Part shown: piece by piece, positions 8,396-16,460 of the stretch
Layout: each line of letters starts with the position of its first letter
How positions within the stretch are numbered: position 1 is the stretch's first letter
Assembly (NCBI GenBank): GCA_910584265.1
Contig: CAJTZE010000011.1
Span: forward strand, 1-64,000
Source of the DNA: an uncultured Dorea sp.
Lineage (GTDB): Bacteria > Bacillota > Clostridia > Lachnospirales > Lachnospiraceae
DNA: 64,000 bases
Reading direction: 5' to 3'
The notes under the pieces: model-generated
What the model was told of the DNA's origin: nothing
Database searches by the model: none
The model's input: only the letters and a program-made list of their open reading frames with translations
Made by a program: the position numbers and the translations under genes

Positions 8396-9361
8396 ATGAA
8401 AAAGGAAAGGCGTATAAACGAAGAGATAAATACAAATGAGGAAGCGCTTGCGGATACAGTACAGGAGAGGGACGGGGATAAAGCGCAAGAGGATAAGACG
8501 AAGAAGAAAAAGAGCGGTTCTGTCTCAACCGTGATCCTGGTTCTTATTATGCTGATCGGCTTGGGAGTATTTCTTTATCCGGCTGTCAGCGATTGGTGGA
8601 ATTCCATGCATGCCTCAAGAGCAATCGCGGGCTATGTGGATGCGGTGGATGAGATGTCCGAGGCAGAGAAGGAAGCTATGATAGAAGCCGCAAGGCTTTA
8701 TAATGAATCGCTTCCGGAGGGAGTGCATTTCAATCTTTCCGATGAAGAGTATGCAGAATATGAGAGTATTCTGGATGTTACCGGAACCGGGATCATGGGC
8801 TATATCCAGATTCCGTCTATCGGCGTGAATCTTCCGGTTTATCATGGAGTTGACGAGGGAGTCCTGCAGATTGCGGCAGGACATATTCCGGGGTCTTCTT
8901 TTCCGATAGGCGGAGACGGAGTCCACAGTATTATGTCCGGGCACAGAGGACTTCCAAGCGCCAAGCTGTTCTCCGATCTGGACAAGCTGGATGAGGGAGA
9001 CATTTTTACCGTTACAGTGTTGGACGATACGATTACCTATATGGTGGATCAGATACGGATCGTGCTTCCAGAGGAGACGGAGGAGCTTGGCATTGTAAAT
9101 GGAAAGGATTATGCGACATTGGTTACCTGTACGCCCTACGGCATTAATTCTCACAGGATTTTGATGAGAGGGCATAGAATTGCCGGCCTTGACGGAATTG
9201 CGGCTCCTGCGGAGGCGGTCAGGATTCCGGTATACATTGTGATTCCGGCGATTGGGATTCCTATGCTGTTCCTTCTGTTAGCGGGAATGCTGATCTATTA
9301 CCGCAGAAGAGGACCGGTTAAGTCAGAGGAACAACTGCTGGATGAGATGAGAAAAGGATAA
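8396..9361 (+). CDS. Class C (pilus) sortase
   Basis: A 321-aa membrane transpeptidase that joins pilin subunits through their LPxTG motifs. It has an N-terminal membrane segment (about 48-66), a sortase beta-barrel, catalytic His183 (SGHRGLPSA), Cys245 in TLVTCTPYG, Arg254 in SHRILMRGH, and a second C-terminal membrane segment (about 280-303). The two membrane segments and TLxTC are class C features. The usual lid motif with Asp-Pro-aromatic is not obvious; the equivalent stretch reads NLSDEEYAEYES. ATG 8396 is chosen because GGCGGAGA sits 5 nt upstream; the in-frame TTG at 8381 has none. An AAGGAGGAG links it to the next gene, 13 bp on. Expected substrates are the LPETG adhesin and the LPSTG pilin. 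Confidence 0.93.
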   Translation: MKKERRINEEINTNEEALADTVQERDGDKAQEDKTKKKKSGSVSTVILVLIMLIGLGVFLYPAVSDWWNSMHASRAIAGYVDAVDEMSEAEKEAMIEAARLYNESLPEGVHFNLSDEEYAEYESILDVTGTGIMGYIQIPSIGVNLPVYHGVDEGVLQIAAGHIPGSSFPIGGDGVHSIMSGHRGLPSAKLFSDLDKLDEGDIFTVTVLDDTITYMVDQIRIVLPEETEELGIVNGKDYATLVTCTPYGINSHRILMRGHRIAGLDGIAAPAEAVRIPVYIVIPAIGIPMLFLLLAGMLIYYRRRGPVKSEEQLLDEMRKG

Positions 9362-9374
9362 GGAGGAGAAGCTT

Positions 9375-10490
9375 ATGAATATAGAAGGTGGATTCCGGGG
9401 GCAGGGCGTACATCGGATTGCGGCCGCACTTCTTGTGACGGTATTAGCATTCGGCCTGCTGTTTGGGGTATCTGGGTTAAGCGGAGCGGCGGCAGACCCA
9501 ATTGACTTTGATCATGCATGTTCTATCCGGGCAATAGCAGGAAGCCCGGGGCAGGCGGCAGACCTTGCGGGTAAGCTCCAGATCGATCTGTATCGGATTG
9601 CGGCGGCGGAAGAGGTCAGCGTATACGATACCTATTCCTATACGTTTGAGCCTGATTTTGAAGAGGTTGAAGAGATATATCATAAGGACTCGGAGCAGCC
9701 TGACTGGAAGAGGATGGCACAGAAGGCGGCAGAGCTGATATTTGCAGAGAATTCCGGTATACGGCCGGCGGCTTCCGGACTGGCAGGAGAAACCGTTCCT
9801 GTTCCGGGCTGCGGTCTGTATCTGGTGATTGCCAGAGGCAGGGAGTTATCGGTCGAAGAATATAAAACAACAGTGAGACAGAGGGATGATGATACAGGGG
9901 AGGCAGTGGAGAAAATTGCAACGTCCGCCCAGTCGGATACCTGTACCTATATCTATGAGCCGGAGCTGGTGTCAATTCCTAATAAAGCGGCGGAAGACGG
10001 TACGCTCCTGAATACAACAGCCGGAAACGGCACATGGATTTATGAGGTGGATGTGACGCTGAAACCAACCGAGGAGCGTTTCGGTTCACTGGAAATCGTC
10101 AAAGAGCTTCAGGGCTATGAGACAGGCAGTGAAGCTGTATTTGTTTTTCAGATAGATGCGGTGCTGAACGGAGAGAATGTATACAGCAATGTGGTATCCA
10201 TAACCTTTGGCTCGGCGGGAGAAAAGAGTGTAATAGTTGACCGGATTCCTGCAGGAGCGCAGGTTACTGTTACTGAGATCTATTCCGGCGCAGGTTATAA
10301 GGTGGTATCGCCAATAACTGTAACACCGGCGGATTTGATTTCAGTTAAGGATATCCTGAAGGTTCATTTCACAAATGATTATGCGGATACGCCCGGCGCC
10401 GGCGGCGGGATAACAAATCATTTTGAGTATGTGATAGATGGCTGGGAGTGGAATGCAGAACCAGAGCAGCAGAATGCTGACAGCGAATAA
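9375..10490 (+). CDS. Secreted pilin-like protein without sorting signal
   Basis: A 371-aa protein with a clear signal peptide (hydrophobic 17-35, cleavage near SGAAA). Residues about 45-200 resemble the first domain of the major pilin (DLYRIAAAEEVSVYDTYSY ... GLYLVIARG), and residues about 235-345 form a beta-sandwich domain of the surface-anchored type (FGSLEIVKELQGYE ... VHFTNDYAD). Unlike the pilin, it ends in a hydrophilic acidic tail with no LPxTG, membrane segment or basic tail, so sortase cannot anchor it in the usual way. It may be a soluble subunit, a chaperone-like component or a capping pilin. It starts 13 bp after the sortase with AAGGAGGAG. Confidence 0.8.
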   Translation: MNIEGGFRGQGVHRIAAALLVTVLAFGLLFGVSGLSGAAADPIDFDHACSIRAIAGSPGQAADLAGKLQIDLYRIAAAEEVSVYDTYSYTFEPDFEEVEEIYHKDSEQPDWKRMAQKAAELIFAENSGIRPAASGLAGETVPVPGCGLYLVIARGRELSVEEYKTTVRQRDDDTGEAVEKIATSAQSDTCTYIYEPELVSIPNKAAEDGTLLNTTAGNGTWIYEVDVTLKPTEERFGSLEIVKELQGYETGSEAVFVFQIDAVLNGENVYSNVVSITFGSAGEKSVIVDRIPAGAQVTVTEIYSGAGYKVVSPITVTPADLISVKDILKVHFTNDYADTPGAGGGITNHFEYVIDGWEWNAEPEQQNADSE

Positions 10491-10504
10491 GGAGGGGAGA
10501 TCAG

Positions 10505-11020
10505 ATGAAGAAAATAAATGGATTGCTGGCCGCCGCGGCAGTTATGCTGGTCTTATCTGTGGCAATTGGCAGTGCATGGGGATATTTTACTACTTTCGTA
10601 GAGGTACGGGGCGGTCATACACTGAGATTGGGAAGCAAAACAGAGATAGAGGAAGATTTTTCTGACTGGACAAAGCATGTATCCATTACCAGCAAACCAG
10701 AGTCAGTTCCGGTGTATATCCGTGCCAAAGCTTTCAGCGGAAGCGGATATGACTTAATCTATAGTGATGCGGCTGGAAAGTGGACGCTGGGAGAAGAGGA
10801 TTACTATTACTATAGTGATATCCTCTATGGCGGACAGACAGCGGAGGAGCTGCTGGTTAAAATCGAGGGCATTCCGAAGGATATGATGGACTCGGACAGC
10901 TTTAACGTGGTGGTAGTCTATGAGAGCACACCCGTGCTGTATCGTGAGGACGGGACGCCTTATGCAGACTGGAACGCTGTGCTGGATACCGGAAACGCGG
11001 AAGGAGGAGACGGCCGATGA
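10505..11020 (+). CDS. TasA/camelysin-like secreted protein
   Basis: A 171-aa protein with an N-terminal signal of the SipW-dependent kind (LLAAAAVMLVLSVAIGSAWG followed by YFTTFVEV), as in TasA and CalY fibre proteins. The mature part is beta-rich (SKPESVPVYIRAKAFS), with Tyr clusters (DYYYYSDILY). TasA-family proteins assemble into extracellular fibres after SipW cleavage. Two SipW-type peptidases lie downstream in the same locus, which supports this assignment. It overlaps the next gene by 4 bp (ATGA). Identity to TasA is a fold-level judgement, not a sequence match I could measure. Confidence 0.65.
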   Translation: MKKINGLLAAAAVMLVLSVAIGSAWGYFTTFVEVRGGHTLRLGSKTEIEEDFSDWTKHVSITSKPESVPVYIRAKAFSGSGYDLIYSDAAGKWTLGEEDYYYYSDILYGGQTAEELLVKIEGIPKDMMDSDSFNVVVVYESTPVLYREDGTPYADWNAVLDTGNAEGGDGR

Positions 11021-11793
11021 AGAGGATTAGGGGACACGGCAGGTCACAGACTGTGACGATTGCGATATTTGGGCTGGCAATAGGACTGCTTCTTTTTTCT
11101 TCCATTGGAGGAGCCAGGGCCGCATTGAACTACTATTCCGATGTTTACCAGTCTATGATACAGACACAGGATATCGGCGTGACACTGGTGGAGAATGGCA
11201 GAGAGATTTCTAACCGGGATTATAAGTATAACCGGGAGACAGCCATGGCGGACGGAACCTGGGATGAGAGCGCAGGAACACTTCTTTCAGAAATGTTTGG
11301 GGAAGGAGAAAGCCTGAAGCTTGGGAATCAATATGAGGAGAAGCTGAGCGTGAGAAACAGCGGTACGATTCCTCAGTATGTGCGTGTCAGTGTATATAGA
11401 TACTGGCTGGATAAGGATGGAGAGAAGCTGCAGGAGCTGTCGCCGGAGCTGATCGATCTGAATTTCAATAAGAGCGGGTGGCTTCTGGATGAGGACGCAT
11501 CTACCAAAGAGCGTACGGTGCTGTACTATCCCAGCCAGCTGGAACCGGGCGGCGAGAGCAGTCCGTTTGTAGATGGACTGACGATTGATGCTAAAGTTGC
11601 CAATAGCGTGACACAGAAGGTGGAGCAGCAGGGCGGTTACAAGAATATTACAACAGTATATGATTATGACGGCGTTCAGTTTGTGGTTGATGTGAAGGCG
11701 GACGCAATCCAGAATCATAATATAGTAGACGCGGCCTGGAGTGAATGGGGGCGGAGAGTTTCCGTGAATAACGGCACATTGCGGCTGGAATAA
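11017..11793 (+). CDS. Second TasA-like secreted protein
   Basis: A 258-aa protein. The signal segment TIAIFGLAIGLLLFSSIGGA ends near ARAALNYYSD. The mature domain has the pattern of TasA-like proteins: an early DIGVTLVENG strand, then YEEKLSVRNSGTIPQYVRVSV, which matches the usual statement about externally imposed modifications of secreted beta-sandwich fibre subunits. No membrane segment or sorting motif follows. It is translationally coupled to the preceding gene and followed by AAGGAGGGG for the next. It is probably a partner subunit of the protein at 10505; larger size and no shared residues of note suggest a different role in the fibre. Confidence 0.6.
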   Translation: MKRIRGHGRSQTVTIAIFGLAIGLLLFSSIGGARAALNYYSDVYQSMIQTQDIGVTLVENGREISNRDYKYNRETAMADGTWDESAGTLLSEMFGEGESLKLGNQYEEKLSVRNSGTIPQYVRVSVYRYWLDKDGEKLQELSPELIDLNFNKSGWLLDEDASTKERTVLYYPSQLEPGGESSPFVDGLTIDAKVANSVTQKVEQQGGYKNITTVYDYDGVQFVVDVKADAIQNHNIVDAAWSEWGRRVSVNNGTLRLE

Positions 11794-11807
11794 GGAGGGG
11801 ATGAGCG

Positions 11808-12548
11808 GTGAAGAAAAAGTTAAGAATGCTGTTTCTTATATGGGGCATGCTTGTCTTAACACCCATGACAGCCCGGGCGGATACCGTGAAAGGAAAGGAC
11901 GGCTGGGCGGTGGTGTTTACCTCTGGCGGCAAGATGAGAAGCAATTTCAGCGATGCGGATTTAAACAGCGTTATGGCAGGCATGCAGCCGGGAGATACCG
12001 GAACAATTACGCTGACGCAGAGGAATGAGAACGCCGCGGATACGGACTGGTATATGAAAAATGAGGTGCTCAATGCTTTAGAGAAGAGTACCAAGGATGC
12101 CGCCGCGGTCGGGGCTAAGTATACCTATAAGCTTGTGTATACAGGTCCGGGCGGTACACAGAGGGAGCTGTATAACAGCGATAAGGTAGGCGGTGACGGA
12201 ACAAGCGGCGCAGGGCAGGGATTAGAGCAGGCAACCAACGCCTTGAAGGATTACTTTTATCTGGATACGTTAAAGAACAGGCAGAGCGGCAGCATTACAT
12301 TAGAAATTGCATTGGACGGAAATACCACGATCAATTCCTATCAGGATACCCGTGCAGATCTCCAGATGCAGTTTGCGGTAGAGCAGGCAGGTTCCGGCGG
12401 CGGAAGGCCGCGTACCGTCCGTACAGGAGACGAGTCGGCGCTGGCTCCGCTGATTATCGCATCGTTTGTAAGCGGACTGGTCCTGTTGATCCTTGCAGGG
12501 CGGAGATGGACAAGGCAGGATAGCAGAGAGGAGGGAGGCGGAGCATGA
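11808..12548 (+). CDS. Secreted protein with C-terminal membrane anchor and TVRTGD motif
   Basis: A 246-aa protein with a signal peptide (MLFLIWGMLVLTPMTARA) and a beta-rich ectodomain (GDTGTITLTQRNENAADTDW). Its C-terminus is laid out like a sortase sorting signal: TVRTGDES, a hydrophobic span (about 213-232) and a basic tail. TVRTG keeps the Thr-Gly of LPxTG but not Leu-Pro. It may be a non-canonical sortase substrate or a plain membrane protein. The GTG start at 11808 is supported by GGAGGGG 7 nt upstream; the nearer ATG (11801) is in another frame. It overlaps the next gene by 4 bp. Confidence 0.7.
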   Translation: MKKKLRMLFLIWGMLVLTPMTARADTVKGKDGWAVVFTSGGKMRSNFSDADLNSVMAGMQPGDTGTITLTQRNENAADTDWYMKNEVLNALEKSTKDAAAVGAKYTYKLVYTGPGGTQRELYNSDKVGGDGTSGAGQGLEQATNALKDYFYLDTLKNRQSGSITLEIALDGNTTINSYQDTRADLQMQFAVEQAGSGGGRPRTVRTGDESALAPLIIASFVSGLVLLILAGRRWTRQDSREEGGGA

Positions 12549-13501
12549 GGAAGCAGAGGATAAGAATACTGACAGCGCTATTGATCTGCTGTATGGCGTG
12601 CACACTGTCCCCCGCGGCAGAGGCAAAGGAAGCATATGGGTATAAGATTCGGATTTTTGCCGGAGATGAAGGCACGATTGACGGTGGCAGCGAGATGATC
12701 GTCTATGATGATCTGGAATACGGAGAAGAAATTTACTTTGACTATACCAGAAGAGTCCAGGCCTTAGATCGCGGCAGATATTATGCGAAGGGACTCCGGG
12801 AGTCCGGTACCGATACCAGTACAGTAATTGAAGCGAAGGTGCGGGCAGGAAGGGAATCAGGTGGGATGGAGATATCCCCGTCGATCACAGTTACCGGCGA
12901 CCGGGATTATGTGGTTGCCTACGGAGCTTTTGGAAGCTCCGTTGCCTATACAGTCCGATATGAGGACAGTACGGGGAATGAACTTGCTCCTGCCGAGACA
13001 TACTATGGAAATATAGGCGACCAGCCGGTGATAGCTTTTCTGTATATTGAAAATTATCTGCCGCAGGCATATAACTTGACGGGAGAACTACAGTCAGAAG
13101 CGGAAGAAAATGTATTTACCTTTGTCTACAGCCCGATCAGCAGGAGGGCGGCAGAAGCGGCGGAGCAGGCGGCAGAAGCGGCAAGGGCATCGGCATCCCG
13201 GGGAACAGAAGGGAATACAGCAGGGCAGGAGGCGGCCGCACAGGCGGCGGCCACAGAAGCGGCGGCAGAGGCAGAAGGTACACAGGTGCCGGATCTGCAG
13301 TCCATTGATGACGAGGAGACTCCGTTGAGCAATATGGGGCTCGATGAGGACGTTTCATCAGAGATCCAGGACTTTGCAAAGCTTCTGTTGGATATTCCAA
13401 TAGCGGCTAAGGCAGGGATCCTGTCAATTGCAGTACTGCTTACGGCAGGGATTGTATTTCTGTTAAAACGCAGGAAGAGGAAGACAGATTATGCGAAATG
13501 A
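12545..13501 (+). CDS. Membrane-anchored surface protein with MucBP-like domain
   Basis: A 318-aa protein. It has a signal peptide (cleavage near PAAEA), a beta-rich N-terminal domain, a MucBP-like segment (VAYTVRYEDSTGNELAPAET ... VFTFVYSPI, about 135-195), an Ala/Glu-rich linker of low complexity (about 200-255), and an acidic ETPLSNMGLDE stretch. It ends in a C-terminal membrane segment (about 285-305) and KRRKRK tail. It lacks LPxTG. The Ala-rich linker is encoded by gcggcagaagcggc-type repeats. It probably displays a small domain close to the membrane and could act as the base or assembly platform of the fibre. The final 11 bp overlap the following peptidase gene. Confidence 0.7.
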   Translation: MRKQRIRILTALLICCMACTLSPAAEAKEAYGYKIRIFAGDEGTIDGGSEMIVYDDLEYGEEIYFDYTRRVQALDRGRYYAKGLRESGTDTSTVIEAKVRAGRESGGMEISPSITVTGDRDYVVAYGAFGSSVAYTVRYEDSTGNELAPAETYYGNIGDQPVIAFLYIENYLPQAYNLTGELQSEAEENVFTFVYSPISRRAAEAAEQAAEAARASASRGTEGNTAGQEAAAQAAATEAAAEAEGTQVPDLQSIDDEETPLSNMGLDEDVSSEIQDFAKLLLDIPIAAKAGILSIAVLLTAGIVFLLKRRKRKTDYAK

Positions 13502-14030
13502 ATCATTACCATCCAGACAGTATAAGACAGGCGGCGGACGGCTGGCGCCTGTTCTTTGTAATATTTTCGGTATTTTCATTCTGCTCAGTGTTATCGTAAC
13601 CTGCCTGCCGGCCACAGTGCCGAGGCTTTGGGGGTATAAGATATATAATGTGGTAAGCGGAAGTATGGAGCCGGAGATTCCGATAGGAAGCATCGTTTAT
13701 GTGGAGCCTGCCCGTCTGGAGGAGATTGCAGAGGGAGATATTATTGCATTTCACAGCGGTGATTCAATAGTGGTCCATCGTGTGGTAAGAAACAAGGTAG
13801 TGGAAGGAGAATTTATTACCAAGGGAGATGCTAATGCAGAGGAGGATATGAACAGCGTACCCTATGTTTCTGTGGTTGGACGGATAAAGGCACACTATCC
13901 GCTGCTGGGAAGAATGCTGGCTTTGTATACAAGCAATGTGGGGAAGGCATATGCCGTCTGCTTTGCCGCCTGTGGAGCGATGTTTAATATTCTCGCTTCC
14001 AGACTGCGTGAGCGGCGGGATAGAAAATAA
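13491..14030 (+). CDS. sipW: SipW-type signal peptidase I (Ser/His)
   Basis: A 179-aa signal peptidase of the ER/SipW type. It has a membrane segment at about 21-41, Ser58 in VVSGSMEPEIPIGS, a His general base (His96 in IVVHRVV) in place of the bacterial lysine, and FITKGDANAEEDMNSV as the late box. A second hydrophobic span lies at about 148-165. In Bacillus, SipW processes TasA-like proteins, and two such proteins lie 2.5 kb upstream in the same transcription unit. GCAGGAAGAGG precedes the ATG, which lies inside the previous gene. The regulator gene follows after 25 bp. Confidence 0.9.
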   Translation: MRNESLPSRQYKTGGGRLAPVLCNIFGIFILLSVIVTCLPATVPRLWGYKIYNVVSGSMEPEIPIGSIVYVEPARLEEIAEGDIIAFHSGDSIVVHRVVRNKVVEGEFITKGDANAEEDMNSVPYVSVVGRIKAHYPLLGRMLALYTSNVGKAYAVCFAACGAMFNILASRLRERRDRK

Positions 14031-14055
14031 TAAAATAAAGCGCGGAGGATAGACT

Positions 14056-15306
14056 ATGAGAACAAAGACGGAGGAACAGAATATACTGCATGTGCAGATG
14101 TTTGGCAAGTTCTCTATGGTCTGGAAGAATAACATGCTCATAGGGAACGCTAAATCCGGAGAGACGCAGTTCGCCTATTTGATGCAGATGCTTCTGCATA
14201 ACAGAAAAGAGGGAGTCAGCCGTGGCAAGATGGAACAGATACTTTTCTGGAACAGGGATGTTACAGATGTCCATCACGCTATGCGCACCGTTATCTATAA
14301 TGCCAAAAAAAAGCTGAAGAAAGCGGGGCTTCCAAATGTAAATTATATTGAGCAGAGGGAGGGCACGTACTTTTGGACGGAACAGATCCCTGTTGTAGAG
14401 GATGCATGGGAATTCGAGAAGCTCTATGAGCAGGCAGAGAGGGAAACAGACCCTGAGCAAAGCCTGAGGCTGTATCTGGAAGCGTGTTATATTTATACGG
14501 GGGAATTTCTCGGGGATCAGACAAGTACCATATGGGCGGCACAGGAGGCAAGGAGATACCGGGAAATATTCTGTAACTGTGTAGAGGAAGCGGTATCCCT
14601 GTGCAGAGGAAGCCAGAATTATTTACAGATGGAAGAACTGGGCTTGTATGCCGCAAAGCTTTATCCGCTGGCGGACTGGGAAACCATTACTATGGAGGCA
14701 TTGATATTTCAGGGACGTCATGCAGATGCGTTAAAGCTTTATGAGGATACGATAGAACTATACTTCCGGGAACAGGGACTGCATCCGTCGAAACGGCTTC
14801 TGGAGCTGTTTGATACGCTTGGGATGCAGATCCAGTATGGCCATGCGGGGCTGGATTCCATACAGATGAAGCTTATGGAGAGTGAGAACGGAATTGGAGG
14901 GGGATATGTCTGTTCTTATCCTATTTTCCAGGGGATATATCAGGTTGTAGAACGCATGATGGACAGAGGCGGGCAGTCGGTATATCTGATGCTCTGTACG
15001 GTTGTGGACAGTAAGGGAAATCCAATGAAGGACGGAGCGATGCTGGAGGAGCTGTCCCAGAGACTGTGCGGGGTCATCCGCCGCTCCGTGCGGAGAAGTG
15101 ATGTGGTAACCAGATATGGGAGTGGACAATATCTGATACTGCTGATTAATACGACCCTTGAAAATTGCGGAATTATTCAGAAAAGAATCAATGGAAGTTT
15201 TGTTGTGGGAAGGCAGAGGACCGGGATTTCCTATCACGTAAATAGTGTAATCTGCAGGGCTTGCGAAGAGGGAATAGGTACATGGGAAAGTCTCAGTGGT
15301 ATATAG
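14056..15306 (+). CDS. SARP-like transcriptional regulator with BTAD and GGDEF-like domains
   Basis: A 416-aa regulator. Residues about 10-110 form an OmpR/SARP-type winged helix (HVQMFGKFSMVWKN ... AMRTVIYNAKKKLKK). Residues about 115-270 are the TPR-like bacterial transcriptional activator domain (DAWEFEKLYEQAE, EALIFQGRHADALKLYEDTI). Residues about 290-405 resemble a GGDEF fold, with RRSDVVTRYGSGQYLILL standing where active cyclases have RYGGDEF; the catalytic signature is lost, so it more likely binds a nucleotide than makes c-di-GMP. It sits in the middle of the fibre locus and is the obvious candidate regulator of it. GCGGAGGAT precedes the ATG. The 3' end overlaps the next gene. Confidence 0.85.
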   Translation: MRTKTEEQNILHVQMFGKFSMVWKNNMLIGNAKSGETQFAYLMQMLLHNRKEGVSRGKMEQILFWNRDVTDVHHAMRTVIYNAKKKLKKAGLPNVNYIEQREGTYFWTEQIPVVEDAWEFEKLYEQAERETDPEQSLRLYLEACYIYTGEFLGDQTSTIWAAQEARRYREIFCNCVEEAVSLCRGSQNYLQMEELGLYAAKLYPLADWETITMEALIFQGRHADALKLYEDTIELYFREQGLHPSKRLLELFDTLGMQIQYGHAGLDSIQMKLMESENGIGGGYVCSYPIFQGIYQVVERMMDRGGQSVYLMLCTVVDSKGNPMKDGAMLEELSQRLCGVIRRSVRRSDVVTRYGSGQYLILLINTTLENCGIIQKRINGSFVVGRQRTGISYHVNSVICRACEEGIGTWESLSGI

Positions 15307-15770
15307 GCGCAGTGAACGGAGTTGTGTTATGCGTTGACTCCATGCAGGGGACAGGCTTTAAGAGCCGGGTCTATCATGCATACCGCAGAGATGCAGTAAA
15401 GGTCAGCTGCATAGAGCAGTTATTGTTTGTATTGGATGAATTTTATGATTCGATTGATTTTCCGTACCCATCTGAGGGTGAACGGACATTTCAGACGAAG
15501 AAAGAGGAAAAGTGTTTGAAAAGAGAGAGGGCAAGAATTATGAGCGACGAGGAACTGTTGAACAGGCATGGGGATCTGGGGACATTTATCATACGTGTCC
15601 AGCACAGGCAGAATAGCAGCTGGCAGGGAAGGATTACATGGATGGATCAGGATAAGACCCTTTCTTTCCGCTCCATGTGGGAAATGATTAAGCTGATAGC
15701 CAGCGCGCTGGATACAGTCAGTGAACCAGAAGACGGATCAGAGAATCTGGAAGGAAAGACTTGGAATTGA
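15282..15770 (+). CDS. Small conserved partner protein of the SARP-like regulator
   Basis: A 162-aa soluble protein without signal peptide. The first part (SRVYHAYRRDAVKVSCIEQLLFVLDEFYDSIDFP) and the last part (FIIRVQHRQNSSWQGRITW ... LSFRSMWEMIKLI) are two compact conserved-looking blocks joined by a charged linker. Proteins with the RQNxSWQG block are frequent in Clostridia, but I know no function. It overlaps the end of the SARP-like gene by 25 bp, so the two are translationally coupled and probably act together. ATG 15282 is preceded by AGAGGGA; an in-frame TTG at 15261 has no ribosome site. Confidence 0.65.
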   Translation: MGKSQWYIGAVNGVVLCVDSMQGTGFKSRVYHAYRRDAVKVSCIEQLLFVLDEFYDSIDFPYPSEGERTFQTKKEEKCLKRERARIMSDEELLNRHGDLGTFIIRVQHRQNSSWQGRITWMDQDKTLSFRSMWEMIKLIASALDTVSEPEDGSENLEGKTWN

Positions 15771-15787
15771 CAAATTGCTGATATAAT
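15767..15787 (+). promoter_or_regulatory. Putative extended -10 promoter before the DivIVA-like gene
   Basis: TGATATAAT (15779-15787) is a good extended -10. A TTGACA at 15767 lies only 9 nt upstream and cannot pair with it in a standard promoter, but could work with TAACAT (15790-15795, 17-nt spacer). It would give separate expression of the coiled-coil, hydrolase and third peptidase genes. Confidence 0.45.
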
Positions 15788-15829
15788 AGTAACATTGATG
15801 AAAAGTCGTACGAAAGGATGAATTCATTG

Positions 15830-16441
15830 ATGGGCGAATTGGAAGGGAAAATCAACGGCAGTTTTTTTGGAGGATATAACAAGAAGAGTGCAGATGCATA
15901 TATAGAAGAGCTTCAGACGGCGCTTGAGAAAATCAGGGAAGAACTTGAACGGTCACAGGAGCTTAACAGAAAGCAGGCGGCTAAGCTTGCTGAGGCGGAG
16001 GAATGTTACAGGCTGCTCTGGGAACGCAGTAAGGACCAGGAGAAGATTATAGAGCGGCAAAAGAATGAGCTTAAAACAGATAAGAATGTGATGGATGTCC
16101 AAAAGGAGACAATCCGCTCCAGAGGAGAGGTTATTAGAAAGCAGGAGAATCTTCTGCGCAAGGAGAAGGAGTCTGTGCTCTGTCTGCAGGAGGAGTTTGA
16201 GAAGCTGGGAGAGGAATTTGACAAACAGGGAGAACAGATCAAAGAGCTGGAAGCACAGCTTGAGGAAAAAGACGGGATCATCCGTGAGGATCAGGAGCTG
16301 ATAGCCGGGCTGGAGGATAAGGTTGAGAAACAGCAGTGGCTGTACGAGGAATTCTTTAAGAATAAGGGAAGAGTCCCGGTCTCAAAGCTTGAACAGTATG
16401 TCCGCGAAAGCATGAGGAAGAAGATGAAACGAAAGTACTAA
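15830..16441 (+). CDS. DivIVA-like coiled-coil protein
   Basis: A 203-aa cytoplasmic protein. The first 30 residues (GSFFGGYNKKSADAYIEELQ) match the pattern of the DivIVA N-terminal domain, which binds curved membrane; the rest (about 30-180) is a long coiled coil dominated by Glu, Lys, Leu and Gln. DivIVA-type proteins mark poles and septa and recruit wall machinery. Next to a wall hydrolase, this suggests it places the fibre export site. ATG 15830 has AAAGGATG at workable distance; an ATG at 15818 abuts that ribosome site and would add four residues. The basic C-terminus (RKKMKRKY) could contact the membrane. Confidence 0.7.
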   Translation: MGELEGKINGSFFGGYNKKSADAYIEELQTALEKIREELERSQELNRKQAAKLAEAEECYRLLWERSKDQEKIIERQKNELKTDKNVMDVQKETIRSRGEVIRKQENLLRKEKESVLCLQEEFEKLGEEFDKQGEQIKELEAQLEEKDGIIREDQELIAGLEDKVEKQQWLYEEFFKNKGRVPVSKLEQYVRESMRKKMKRKY

Positions 16442-16460
16442 AGAAGGAGCACAGTCAGAT

